Shown here in pieces: positions 1-8,504 of a stretch of DNA of 46,798 nt. The first letter of the stretch is position 1, and every line of letters begins with the position of its first letter. The stretch spans positions 1 to 46,798 of the forward strand of contig JAFRXK010000083.1 of the NCBI GenBank assembly GCA_017442865.1, written 5' to 3'. Source of the stretch: Lachnospiraceae bacterium (GTDB lineage: Bacteria; Bacillota; Clostridia; Lachnospirales; Lachnospiraceae). Position numbers and translations under genes: made by a program. Under the pieces are notes generated by a model, which was not told the origin of the DNA, ran no database searches, and worked only from the letters and a program-made list of their open reading frames with translations.

Positions 1-1940
1 CAAACAGATATACGGCATTGCCAACAGCAGAAAGGGCAGGCTATCTATTTAAAGGCTGGTATACAGCTGCAGAAGGCGGAACAAAGATAACAGAAAACTC
101 TGGAGTAGCGGCAACCGACAGAACCCTGTATGCACACTGGACAGCAAGAACATATACAGTGAAATTTGATGCAAACGGAGGAACATGTGAAACAAAGAGC
201 CAGAAGTATGTATATGGACCGACAAACAGATATACGGCATTGCCAACAGCAGAAAGGGCGGGCTATCTATTTAAAGGCTGGTATACAGCTGCAGAAGGCG
301 GAACAAAGATAACAGAAAACTCTGGAGTAGCGGCAACCGACAGAACCCTGTATGCTCATTGGACAGCGAAAACATATGTAACAAAGTTTAGCGGAAACGG
401 CGGTACAAGCACAAAGTCAAGTGTGACGTTAAAATACGGTATACAGTATGGTAATGTATTGACAGATATAACAGCAACAAAGAAAGGATATACGTTTATA
501 GGATGGTATACAGCTGCAGATGGAGGAAGTAAAGTTGCATCTACGGAATATATACCGGCAGAAGATAGAACTTTATATGCCCATTGGACAGAAAACATAT
601 ATACAATAACATACAATGCAAACGGAGGTGTATGTAATACAGAGAGCCAGAAATATACATATGGTTCGAACAATAAATATACAGCACTGCCGACAGCAAC
701 GAGAACAGGTTATACTTTTGTGGGATGGTACACAGCAGAAGAAGGCGGAACAAAGATAACAACAGATACAGGTGTAGCAGCAACAGACAGAATCTTGTAC
801 GCTCATTGGAAAGCGAAAACATATGTAACAAAGTTTAAGGGAAATGGCGGTACAAGCACAAAGTCAAGTGTGACTTTAAAATACGGTATACAGTATGGTA
901 ATGTGTTGACAGATATAACAGCAACAAGGACAGGATATTTATTTGATGGATGGTATACAGCAGCAGAAGGTGGCAATAAAGTGGCATCTACAGATTATAT
1001 ACAGGCAGAGGATAGAACTTTATATGCCCATTGGACAGCAAAAACATATACAGTAACGTTTAATGCAAACGGCGGTAAGTGTGATACAAAGACTCAGCAG
1101 TATACATATGGTTCAAGTAATAAATATACAGCACTGCCGACAGCAACGAGAACAGGCTATACATTCACAGGATGGTATACTGATATTGATGAAGGCACAA
1201 AGATAACAAAATATACCGGGGTAGCAGCATCCGACAGAACTCTTTATGCCCACTGGACAGCAAAAACATATACAGTGAAATTCAATGCAAATGGAGGAAT
1301 TTGTGACATAGAAAGTCAGCAATATGTATATGGACCGACAAACAGATACACGGCATTGCCAACACCAACAAGAGATGGATATGTATTTGAAGGCTGGTAT
1401 ACAGCTGTAGATGGTGGCACTAAAATCAAAGACAATACAGGAGTGGCAGCAACAAATAGAACATTTTACGCGCATTGGAAAAAGAGGACGGTTATTTCTT
1501 TTGACTCTACAGAGGGTAACTGCGAAATAAGAAGCGAATATTTTATTTCTGGAGAACCATTTGGCACTAGATTGATAGAAATAGTTCCCGTTAGAGAGGG
1601 ATATGATTTTTATGGTTGGTACAAAACGGCAATAGGATATAAACATGATATTTATGAGGTTAATTGTACTGATTTGGTACCTGAGGAAGAATGCACCTTA
1701 TATGCACGATGGGAAGTTACAGGTAATTGTAAAGTAATATTTGATGCAAATGGTGGTAATTTAAGCATAACAGAAGATACCTATAAGAAGGGAGAGAAGT
1801 ATGGTAATCTACCAACTCCTGGTAAAGTGGGATGCGTATTTGAGGGTTGGTATACATCCAAGACAGGCGGTACAAAAGTTACAAGTGAATCGTTTGTACC
1901 TAATGAAGTTAAAAAGACGCTGTATGCACATTGGAAAGAA
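1..1940 (+). repeat. Nine tandem InlB-type coding repeats, period about 222 bp
   Basis: The first two units are nearly identical in DNA (for example nt 2-110 against 224-332). Units 3 and 5 form a second sub-family that shares a SSVTLKYGIQYG block. The alternation of two sub-families suggests that two-unit blocks were duplicated. The repeats are in frame and probably recombine or slip, which also makes this a likely assembly break point. Confidence 0.85.
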
Positions 1941-3326
1941 CTTAAACTATGTTATAACAATAATTCTTATAATATGGATGTTGAAGATAATATGGTTATA
2001 AATTGTCTTGGATACAGTCAAGAGCTTGTTTTTACTGTTAATTCTGATGTAAATATAATTAAAGTATATTCAAGTGCTGATTGGATAGACGAGAATTTTG
2101 TGTTTAACAATGAAAGTAACGTTTTGCATATATTTATAAACGCAAACAGATATGACAAAAGAGAAGCAGAGATAAAGGTTTTTGCAGACAATGGCACATG
2201 GAAAAAGTTTAATATATCACAAGGAGCAGTTGATAAATTTGTAAATGCAAATTATGAAGATTATATTTTTGGTTCTAATAAAGAAAATGGAATAACTCTA
2301 GGATCTTATTTTGAGAAAGCTGAAACTTGTGGGGGTGATGTTGATGGATTGTTTACACCAAATCATAATGGCATTATTAAAGTGTGTACAGATCACTTTT
2401 TATATTATGAAACGTACTTTACAGGAATGTGCTTTTACACAGATTGGATTCTTGTTAACTGCACTGATAAAAAAGGAGTAAATTGGTGTTATGATGATAG
2501 TGGTAAAAAAATAGGCAAGTATGGCTATGAGTGGGATGATATACTAGAAGTAGATATGCAAGTTGAATTAGAACGCACAAATGCGGTTAATTCGAGTGTT
2601 GCTGCAAGGTTTGTAACGGGATTACAAAAAGGAAATGATATACTTTTAAAAACAGATGTAAATGGTAGTGCTCATTTGGAGAAAGATTCGGATTATTATT
2701 CACTATTTAAGAATTCGTATAAAACATATAAAAGTCTTGTTAGTGTTGCTTCTGTTCTTTCAGGTAATCCTGGTTCTATTATTATGTCAACAGTAGATTT
2801 GGCTGTAAATGGTGTTGAGCTGGTTGGATGGATTGGAGATCAAGAAGAATATACTATAGAACATGATGGTAAACCGAGGCTCTATAAATCTTACTATGTT
2901 GACGCAGAAGGAGAAAATAATAGTAGAGTTCAAAATCCAGATGATTTATCAATTAATGCAGTTAAATTTGGCATGGATTATACGAGTGGATATAAGTTAA
3001 AAAAAGAAGGAGATCAATATAATGTTGATTTCATATATTGCAATGCTGGTTTGAATAATTATAAAGGAAATAATGAAATGGCTGGAGCTTATGCTGAGAA
3101 TGGTATTGAAAATAGCTTGTATACGGTGTATATTATTGAATTTGAAATAAACGATAAGATGGCAATGTATTATGATGTTTATGGCTTTGAAGATAGTGAG
3201 AAGTGGAAGTCGGATAAAGATCCATCAAAAATAGAAGGAAAAATGGGCTTTATCCCTACTATTTCTGCAAATAGCTTTTACAAGACTGGTAAATTATACT
3301 TAAGAAAACCAGCACCAAACACATAA
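1..3326 (+). CDS. Large secreted InlB-repeat protein (5' end outside the window)
   Basis: The reading frame is open from the left edge, so the N-terminus and any signal peptide are missing. The visible part (about 1,107 codons) begins with nine copies of the Listeria-Bacteroides InlB B-repeat (Flg_new type), each about 74 residues, marked by GW[Y]T near the middle and LYAHW at the end. The first two units are almost identical in DNA over a 222-bp period; units 8 and 9 are diverged. A BACON-like beta-sandwich follows at about nt 1945-2240 (motifs SADWID and ISQGA), then about 350 residues I do not recognise. No sortase motif or membrane anchor is seen at the C-terminus (ends RKPAPNT), so it is probably secreted or bound non-covalently. 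Such repeats occur in adhesins and glycan-binding surface proteins; the ligand is unknown. A strong terminator follows. Confidence 0.85.
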   Translation, partial: NRYTALPTAERAGYLFKGWYTAAEGGTKITENSGVAATDRTLYAHWTARTYTVKFDANGGTCETKSQKYVYGPTNRYTALPTAERAGYLFKGWYTAAEGGTKITENSGVAATDRTLYAHWTAKTYVTKFSGNGGTSTKSSVTLKYGIQYGNVLTDITATKKGYTFIGWYTAADGGSKVASTEYIPAEDRTLYAHWTENIYTITYNANGGVCNTESQKYTYGSNNKYTALPTATRTGYTFVGWYTAEEGGTKITTDTGVAATDRILYAHWKAKTYVTKFKGNGGTSTKSSVTLKYGIQYGNVLTDITATRTGYLFDGWYTAAEGGNKVASTDYIQAEDRTLYAHWTAKTYTVTFNANGGKCDTKTQQYTYGSSNKYTALPTATRTGYTFTGWYTDIDEGTKITKYTGVAASDRTLYAHWTAKTYTVKFNANGGICDIESQQYVYGPTNRYTALPTPTRDGYVFEGWYTAVDGGTKIKDNTGVAATNRTFYAHWKKRTVISFDSTEGNCEIRSEYFISGEPFGTRLIEIVPVREGYDFYGWYKTAIGYKHDIYEVNCTDLVPEEECTLYARWEVTGNCKVIFDANGGNLSITEDTYKKGEKYGNLPTPGKVGCVFEGWYTSKTGGTKVTSESFVPNEVKKTLYAHWKELKLCYNNNSYNMDVEDNMVINCLGYSQELVFTVNSDVNIIKVYSSADWIDENFVFNNESNVLHIFINANRYDKREAEIKVFADNGTWKKFNISQGAVDKFVNANYEDYIFGSNKENGITLGSYFEKAETCGGDVDGLFTPNHNGIIKVCTDHFLYYETYFTGMCFYTDWILVNCTDKKGVNWCYDDSGKKIGKYGYEWDDILEVDMQVELERTNAVNSSVAARFVTGLQKGNDILLKTDVNGSAHLEKDSDYYSLFKNSYKTYKSLVSVASVLSGNPGSIIMSTVDLAVNGVELVGWIGDQEEYTIEHDGKPRLYKSYYVDAEGENNSRVQNPDDLSINAVKFGMDYTSGYKLKKEGDQYNVDFIYCNAGLNNYKGNNEMAGAYAENGIENSLYTVYIIEFEINDKMAMYYDVYGFEDSEKWKSDKDPSKIEGKMGFIPTISANSFYKTGKLYLRKPAPNT

Positions 3327-3361
3327 TTAAAGTTACAAATATAATAAGCAGTATTGTGATT

Positions 3362-3406
3362 AAACAGGCTCTAGACTTTGATGTAAAGGAAGTTTAGAGC
3401 CTGTTT
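3362..3406 (+). terminator. Terminator of the InlB-repeat gene
   Basis: A 16-bp stem with one G-U pair (3362-3377 with 3391-3406) and a 13-nt loop, with T residues in the descending arm. It lies 35 bp after the stop codon. Confidence 0.8.
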
Positions 3407-3585
3407 CTTAAAATGTTGTATAGAATATAAAGATAGTGTGTTGTTAGGCAAAATATTTAGGCTACGGATATGGCAGACGCATGGTTATAGACAATAAGCA
3501 ATTTCTTATAATTCTAAACAAAAAAATGAGAATAATAAACTGAGATGGTGGGAGGTTACACTTATAACATTTATAAGAAAAAACA

Positions 3586-3614
3586 TTGCGTTATTTTGGC
3601 TTTTATGTTATAAT
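3586..3614 (+). promoter_or_regulatory. Sigma-A promoter of operon copy 1
   Basis: TTGCGT (3586-3591), 17-bp spacer, TATAAT (3609-3614). The second operon copy has the same -35, spacer length and -10 at 5773-5801, although most of the surrounding DNA has diverged. Confidence 0.75.
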
Positions 3615-3667
3615 TGCTAATTGTAAGAGGAACAGGCTTGCACATATAAATTTTTTATATAAATCAG

Positions 3668-3718
3668 GTTCTTAGCCTTGTCAGCGTTTGCGAAAACTGT
3701 ACAGGGCTTTAGAATAAA
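3668..3718 (+). ncRNA. Conserved structured leader of operon copy 1
   Basis: A 51-nt block in the 5' leader that aligns without gaps to 5840-5890 upstream of the paralogous operon. Predicted pairing: an outer UUCU/AGAA helix, an asymmetric internal loop, then GCC...GGC extending into an inner hairpin. Two positions in the second helix change on both sides between copies (T-G to G-T, T-A to C-G), which favours real pairing, but two other pairs are broken in one copy. I do not recognise a known riboswitch class. It lies about 30 nt before the start codon, so control of translation or of leader stability is possible. Confidence 0.45.
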
Positions 3719-3747
3719 TAAAAATATAGTATAGGAGAAAGATGAAT

Positions 3748-4749
3748 ATGAAAAGATTTTTAGCAGCTTTATTGTATTTGGTGATGGTTATGTCTCTGCT
3801 TCCGATGTCTGCGCTGGCAGAAAGTGAGGGTACGCTTGTTACAGATTTGAATTTGACAATAGATGAACCTGTTATCGGTGAGACATTAAAATTTATCGAA
3901 GGATTACCTGAGGGAGCAAATTACACAATTACAGCGCAGGAATGGTGCGATCCAGGTAACGAAGAGTCTTATGCGGCAGATGCGATTTACAAATATCGTG
4001 AACCATACAGATATGACTTGGTATTTAAGGCAAACGATGGTTTCTATTTTGATGAAGCGGTTAATTATACAATTGAAGGTGTAGAGTGGTATGATGTTGA
4101 ATATTATGTTGATGATGATATGCTTTATCTTTTCTGTTATTGGAATGATGATAACAATGCGGATGCTGTTGTCGAAACAGTAAAGATAAATCTTAGCGGC
4201 TATAATACAAAGGTTGGACAGTATGTTACACTAAAGGCGGACAGCTTTGAAGGAGATCCAAGATTTTATTTTGTAAATGAATACTGGTATGAAGTTGGGA
4301 ATTATGAATACTATGATGGTAAATTTGAATCTGGTAAACAATATTCATACTCTTTGGAATTTTATAACAATGATGATTTTAGATTTGCTGATGACAGTGA
4401 GATAATTATTGATGGTATAGAGTTTGATGAGGCTTCTTGCACAATTGATTATAATTTTTATCTTGGAATACAAGAGCTGCATTTCACAGGCCTGTATACA
4501 CCTGTTGAAGCAGACGAAGAGCCTGTAGAAGAACCATCAGAGCCACAGACAGAAGCACCTGAATCAGAGCCACAGACACAGGCACCTGAATTAGAGACAC
4601 AGGCACCTGCACAGCCTGAATCTTCATCAGCAGCTCCTGCTGTAGTTCCGGAGACCGGTGATGGAAACCCTGTTGGCATGCTTGTATTACTTCTTGGAAT
4701 GTCAGCTGTAGGCGTGCTTGCAGTCGCTTCAAGGAAAAGAAGGGCCTAA
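3748..4749 (+). CDS. Cell-wall-anchored two-module surface protein (sortase substrate)
   Basis: 333 residues. Signal peptide at about 1-23 (MKRF, hydrophobic core, SALA cleavage site). Two related beta-rich modules follow: one beginning VTDLNLTIDEPVIGE (about 27-135) and one beginning VETVKINLSGYNTKVG (about 136-255). Both carry the F..G..Y/NDGF.F pattern common in Firmicutes surface repeats. A P/E/T/Q-rich stalk (about 258-299) leads to a VPETGD sortase motif (300-305), a hydrophobic segment and an RKRRA tail, so the protein should be sortase-linked to the wall. The start is the second ATG: AGGAGA at 3733-3738 sits 9 nt before it but only 3 nt before the ATG at 3742. Paralogue of 5915-7669. 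Function and ligand are unknown. Confidence 0.8.
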   Translation: MKRFLAALLYLVMVMSLLPMSALAESEGTLVTDLNLTIDEPVIGETLKFIEGLPEGANYTITAQEWCDPGNEESYAADAIYKYREPYRYDLVFKANDGFYFDEAVNYTIEGVEWYDVEYYVDDDMLYLFCYWNDDNNADAVVETVKINLSGYNTKVGQYVTLKADSFEGDPRFYFVNEYWYEVGNYEYYDGKFESGKQYSYSLEFYNNDDFRFADDSEIIIDGIEFDEASCTIDYNFYLGIQELHFTGLYTPVEADEEPVEEPSEPQTEAPESEPQTQAPELETQAPAQPESSSAAPAVVPETGDGNPVGMLVLLLGMSAVGVLAVASRKRRA

Positions 4750-4781
4750 AGAATCATAAGATTGAGAAGGCATAAATACAT

Positions 4782-5438
4782 ATGATATTTTTATACATAG
4801 TAATAGGTATTGCAGAGCGTTGTTTCTGGGGATGGGCAACCAACAAGGTAGTTGAGAATAAGGGCTATACAGATAGCTGGTTTATCTGGGGATTTTTGCT
4901 TGGATTACTTGCTTTTATAATTGCACTTACAAGAGAGGATTGCCATTCAAATATATATAGTTCTCCAACTGCTTTAACCCTTGCTTCGAAAGAGTATGAG
5001 GATGAACTAAAAGACATGCATGCAAGTGGAAAATCATGGCAGTGTAGAAGGTGCAAAAAGATAAACCCATATTATATCGGAACCTGTTCATGTGGCAATA
5101 CAAAGCGTGAAAACAATGGTTACGGTGTAAAACCGGCCGCAAGTGCCGCTGTTGCAAAGCCTGTCATCAGTGCTGCTGTTGTAAAACCTGCAGATGATGC
5201 TAAGAGCAAAGGCAGTACCGCTAACGCTGTAAGCAGCGCGTCAAAAGACAATGAGACAAAACAAGATGTACAGGAAGCTGCAAAGAGTACTGAGGCTGCA
5301 AACGAAGCTGTATACGAGGACAGAGAAGTGCGAATTTTAAAGCAGTACAAGGCATTGCTTGATTCGGGCATTATCACACAGCAGGAATTTGACAACAAGA
5401 AAAAGCAGATATTTGGATTGATTGATGCACAGCCTTAG
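4782..5438 (+). CDS. Membrane protein with zinc ribbon and C-terminal SHOCT domain
   Basis: 218 residues. Two N-terminal membrane segments (about 1-18 and 32-50, W-rich, motif WFIWGFL), then a linker. A treble-clef-like zinc ribbon has Cys88, Cys91, Cys102 and Cys104 (CRRC, NPYY, GTCSCG). An A/K-rich low-complexity spacer (about 115-175) follows, and a SHOCT domain (183-213, LLDSGIITQQEFDNKK) ends the protein. It begins 32 bp after the surface protein and shares its operon. Paralogue of 7697-8248; the Cys-ribbon also occurs in the protein at 10382-10774. SHOCT domains often mediate oligomerisation or membrane quality control; here the role is unknown. Pairing with a sortase substrate suggests help in its export or sensing, which is inference. 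Confidence 0.75.
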   Translation: MIFLYIVIGIAERCFWGWATNKVVENKGYTDSWFIWGFLLGLLAFIIALTREDCHSNIYSSPTALTLASKEYEDELKDMHASGKSWQCRRCKKINPYYIGTCSCGNTKRENNGYGVKPAASAAVAKPVISAAVVKPADDAKSKGSTANAVSSASKDNETKQDVQEAAKSTEAANEAVYEDREVRILKQYKALLDSGIITQQEFDNKKKQIFGLIDAQP

Positions 5439-5470
5439 CATTACAACACAATATTTTTAAGCTTTTAATA

Positions 5471-5509
5471 AGGGCGCGGGACTTTGCTTACATGTGAAGC
5501 TCGCGCCCT
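5471..5509 (+). terminator. Terminator of operon copy 1
   Basis: Stem AGGGCGCG/CGCGCCCT (5471-5478 with 5502-5509), extended by a G-U pair, followed by AGCTTTTT. It lies 32 bp after the stop codon. Confidence 0.75.
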
Positions 5510-5732
5510 AGCTTTTTACTATTTAACTACCAGTGAAGCCTAGCACCTAAAATTTGGTTTTGCTCCTTGAATGTGAGCTGCCTTTTCGTTTATATGGTAT
5601 GCAATTTGCAGCTGTAAAACAATTAATATTTCGTTTTTAGGAACGATTGAAGTGGTTTTTTTGTAAAACATGACTGCGATATTATTTAGGATGATGATTA
5701 AAATGCTTGAATTGAAATTATCAGACTTAATT

Positions 5733-5741
5733 GGGGGGGGG
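5733..5741. repeat. Homopolymeric G9 tract upstream of a surface-protein promoter
   Basis: Nine G in a row ending 31 bp before the -35 element of operon copy 2. The matching position of copy 1 has only a GGTGGGAGG stretch (about 3547-3555). Poly-G of this length is prone to slipped-strand mispairing. Confidence 0.85.
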
Positions 5742-5772
5742 TTACAATTGATGCATAAATATGAAAAAGCAG

Positions 5773-5801
5773 TTGCGTTATTATTGGTTTAGTGGTATAA
5801 T
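5773..5801 (+). promoter_or_regulatory. Sigma-A promoter of operon copy 2
   Basis: TTGCGT (5773-5778), 17-bp spacer, TATAAT (5796-5801), matching the copy 1 promoter in both hexamers and spacer length. Confidence 0.75.
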
Positions 5802-5839
5802 TTACAAATGTAGATGTACATACATTTGTATCAGATTTG

Positions 5840-5890
5840 GTTCTTTGCCGCATCAGTATTTTGGAATACTGTACGTGGCTTCAGAATAAA
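5840..5890 (+). ncRNA. Conserved structured leader of operon copy 2
   Basis: Ungapped 51-nt counterpart of 3668-3718. The inner hairpin is stronger here: CAGTATT/AATACTG around a TTGG loop, enclosed by GCC...GGC and UUCU/AGAA helices. It ends about 24 nt before the start codon. Class unknown. Confidence 0.45.
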
Positions 5891-5914
5891 AAAATATTAT
5901 AGGAGAAAATGACT

Positions 5915-7669
5915 ATGAAAAGAATGTTATCGGTTTTATGTTGTTTGGCATTAATGATTTCATTGATGCCGATGTCTGCACTGGCAGATGAGGAGAAGGG
6001 TGTACTTATTACTGATTTGAATTTATCCATGGAAGCACCGGCTGTAGGTGAGACACTTAAGTTTGTTGGAGAGACACCTGAGGGAGCAAATTACACAATT
6101 ACAGAGCAGGAATGGTACGATCCGAGTAACGAAGAGCCTTATGCGGCAGATACGATTTACGAATATCGTACACCATACATATTTGACTTGGTATTAAAAG
6201 CAGATGATGGTTTTTATTTTGATGAATTAATTAATTATACAGTTGAAGGTGTTGACTGGTATAGTGTCGATTATTATGTGGATGATGACATACTTTATCT
6301 TTTCTGTTATTGGAATGATGACAACAATGCGGATGCTGTTGTCGAAACAGTAAAGATAAATCTTAGCGGCTATAATACAAAGGTTGGACAGTATGTTACA
6401 CGAAAGGTGGACAGCTTTGAAGGAGATCCGAGATTTTATTTTGTAGATGAATACTGGTTTGAAACTGAAAATTATGAATACTATGATGGTAAATTTGAAT
6501 CCGGTAAACAGTATTCATACTCTTTGGTATTATATGCTAATGATGGTTTTAGATTTGCTGACGACAGTGAGATAACTATTGATGGTATAGAGTTTGATGA
6601 GGCTTCTTGCACAATTGATTATAATTTTTATCTTGGAATACAAGAGCTGCGTTTCACAGGCTTGTATACACCGATTGATGTACCAGAAGGTGAAGAGGAA
6701 GAGAAAGAGGTAATTGAGGACTTGAATTTGACTCTTGATGAGCCTGTTGTAGGCGGTAATCTTCAGTTTATGGGAGAATTACCTAAGGATGCACCGTTTA
6801 CTATCGAAAAAGAGCGTTGGTATTACACTGCAACAGAGTATGAAGGACCTCTGGATGCAGATACTGTTTATGAAAAGAATCGCTCTTATTTGTATGAATT
6901 GGTTCTCAAAGCCAAAGATGGTTTTTGCTTTGATAGTTGGGGCGATTATAAAGTAGATGGTGTCGAGTGGTTAGATTATGACCGTTTGGATTCTATGAAT
7001 CAGGATTATCTTCATTTACGTTGTTATTTTGCAATCCAGGATGGCAGCAGAGAAGATAATGTTGTTGAGACTGTAAAAATTAATTTGAGTGGCTACAATA
7101 CAAAGGCTGGAAAGCCTGCTACATTAGTTTCAGAGAGCCTTCCAGAGGATCCAAGATATCATGTATTATATGAAGTATGGATTGACGAATCAACGGGATA
7201 TGAGGTTGAAGGCAATTTTGAAGCAGGCAAGACATATCGTTATGATATATGGTTTGTAGCAAATGATGGCTTTGAGTTTGCTGATGATAGTGAGTTAATG
7301 TTTGACGATATTGAGTTTACGGACACATACTTATACGCTGGATACAATATTGGATATTTGTGGTCAGAAATATTATTCTCAGGTTACTTTACACCGGTTG
7401 AAGCAGACGAAGAGCCGGTAGAAGAACCATCAGAGCCACAGACAGAAGCACCTGAATCAGAGCCACAGACAGAAGCACCGGAGACAGAGCCACAGACGCA
7501 GGCACCTGAATCAGAGACACAGGCACCTGCACAGCCTGAATCTTCATCAGCAGCTCCTGCTGTAGTTCCGGAGACAGGTGATGGAAACCCTGTTGGCGTG
7601 CTTGTATTACTTCTTGGAATCTCAGCTGTAGGCGTGCTTGCAGTCGCTTCAAGGAAGAGAAGAGTTTAA
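5915..7669 (+). CDS. Cell-wall-anchored four-module surface protein (sortase substrate)
   Basis: 584 residues. Signal peptide (MKRM ... SALA). The two-module unit of the protein at 3748 is present twice: modules at about 27-135 and 136-255, then again at about 262-385 (VIEDLNLTLDEPVVGG) and 386-500 (VETVKINLSGYNTKAG). A longer P/E/T/Q stalk (TEAPESEPQ-type repeats), VPETGD at 551-556, a hydrophobic segment and RKRRV follow. The start is the second ATG, 8 nt from AGGAGA (5901-5906); the ATG at 5909 is only 2 nt away. Long stretches of DNA match the first paralogue nearly base for base (for example around 6340-6400 and 7390-7660). The second pair is more diverged, so the internal doubling is older, or the ends have been kept alike by gene conversion. 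Confidence 0.8.
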   Translation: MKRMLSVLCCLALMISLMPMSALADEEKGVLITDLNLSMEAPAVGETLKFVGETPEGANYTITEQEWYDPSNEEPYAADTIYEYRTPYIFDLVLKADDGFYFDELINYTVEGVDWYSVDYYVDDDILYLFCYWNDDNNADAVVETVKINLSGYNTKVGQYVTRKVDSFEGDPRFYFVDEYWFETENYEYYDGKFESGKQYSYSLVLYANDGFRFADDSEITIDGIEFDEASCTIDYNFYLGIQELRFTGLYTPIDVPEGEEEEKEVIEDLNLTLDEPVVGGNLQFMGELPKDAPFTIEKERWYYTATEYEGPLDADTVYEKNRSYLYELVLKAKDGFCFDSWGDYKVDGVEWLDYDRLDSMNQDYLHLRCYFAIQDGSREDNVVETVKINLSGYNTKAGKPATLVSESLPEDPRYHVLYEVWIDESTGYEVEGNFEAGKTYRYDIWFVANDGFEFADDSELMFDDIEFTDTYLYAGYNIGYLWSEILFSGYFTPVEADEEPVEEPSEPQTEAPESEPQTEAPETEPQTQAPESETQAPAQPESSSAAPAVVPETGDGNPVGVLVLLLGISAVGVLAVASRKRRV

Positions 7670-7696
7670 AAAATTATACATTGAGGTTTAATACAT

Positions 7697-8248
7697 ATGT
7701 TATTTTTTTATATTGTGATAGCAATAGTAGTGCGTTGCTTCTGGGGAATTGTAACTGATAAAGTAGTCAAGAATAAGAACTATACTGAAAACTGGTTTAT
7801 ATGGGGCTTCCTGTTTGGGTTGATTGCTTTTGTAGTTGCGCTTACAAAAACAGAAAAAACGGTATTACCAATGTCTTACTACGATAAGTCACCATATACT
7901 AGTTCAAGAGATATGATTGCAAATGGAAGTGGCTGGTATTGCAAAAAATGCAAGAAAACAAATCCAAGCTATGTAGGTACCTGTTCTTGTGGCAACACAA
8001 AGGCAGCAAACAATGCCAAGAGTACTGTCAGTACAGATAATTCCGGCAGCAGTGCGCAAAAGACTGAAGATACCAAAAAGAATGTTGAAGAGGTAACGAA
8101 GAATACTGAGACAGCAGATGAAATTAAAACTGAAGAAAAAAATGTACGCATTTTAAAGCAGTACAAGGATTTGCTGGACGCAGGCGTTATCACACAACAG
8201 GAATTTGACAATAAAAAAAAGCAGATATTTGGTTCGATTGATTCATAG
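7697..8248 (+). CDS. Membrane protein with zinc ribbon and SHOCT domain (copy 2)
   Basis: 183 residues, paralogue of 4782-5438. Two N-terminal membrane segments (about 1-18 and 33-50, WFIWGFL again), zinc ribbon Cys82, Cys85, Cys96, Cys98 (CKKC, NPSY, GTCSCG), a shorter charged spacer, and a SHOCT domain at 150-183. The ribbon and SHOCT are much better conserved between the copies than the spacer, so those are the working parts. It starts 28 bp after the surface-protein gene, in the same operon. Function unknown. Confidence 0.75.
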   Translation: MLFFYIVIAIVVRCFWGIVTDKVVKNKNYTENWFIWGFLFGLIAFVVALTKTEKTVLPMSYYDKSPYTSSRDMIANGSGWYCKKCKKTNPSYVGTCSCGNTKAANNAKSTVSTDNSGSSAQKTEDTKKNVEEVTKNTETADEIKTEEKNVRILKQYKDLLDAGVITQQEFDNKKKQIFGSIDS

Positions 8249-8316
8249 CTTTAAAAATACCGTACAATGTTTTAAAATTTTAATTTGGGGAGTCGGGTTT
8301 TGCTAGGCTAACCAAA

Positions 8317-8487
8317 ATTTTTAGGGGTTTGCCAAAATAATTGGGGGGCAACTTTAAGGGGCTCTGCCTGAAAAAAAGTTAACTTTGGGGGGGCTGTATC
8401 ATGTGATGGTACAGCCCCCTTTACGACTAAGTTCAGCCCTGAAGTTGCCCCCTAAAAATGCCCCCTAAAGTTTAGACCCCTAAAGAG
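8317..8487. repeat. Nested inverted-repeat region behind operon copy 2, probable terminator cluster
   Basis: An inner hairpin GGGGGCTGTA/TACAGCCCCC (8389-8398 with 8410-8419) with an 11-nt loop is followed by TTTACG. An outer pair GGGGGCAACTT (8344-8354) with AAGTTGCCCCC (8442-8452) encloses it. Further CCCCTAAA-type blocks on the right can pair with AGGGG blocks on the left. It includes a G7 run at 8387-8393. It probably ends transcription from the operon and from the antisense-type promoter at 8549-8577. Confidence 0.6.
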
Positions 8488-8504
8488 TTTGATTATCTCA
8501 AAAG

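Larger units (their letters stand above)
3327..3747. other. Non-coding stretch: terminator, promoter and leader of the first surface-protein operon
   Basis: Holds the terminator at 3362-3406, about 180 AT-rich bases in which I see nothing, then a promoter (3586-3614) and a 5' leader with a conserved foldable block (3668-3718) before the next gene. Confidence 0.7.
5439..5914. other. Non-coding stretch: terminator, G9 tract, promoter and leader of operon copy 2
   Basis: After the terminator there are about 210 bases with no recognisable signal. A run of nine G (5733-5741) comes next, then the promoter (5773-5801) and a leader with the conserved block (5840-5890). Confidence 0.7.

Noticed and set aside
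3668..3718. Known riboswitch class (c-di-GMP, preQ1, SAM or guanidine)
   Set aside because: None of the conserved cores I know could be found; kept only as an unclassified structured leader.
4458..4732. Minus-strand frames opposite the surface-protein stalk
   Set aside because: They mirror the P/E/T/Q repeat codons; the plus-strand gene with signal peptide and sortase motif is convincing.
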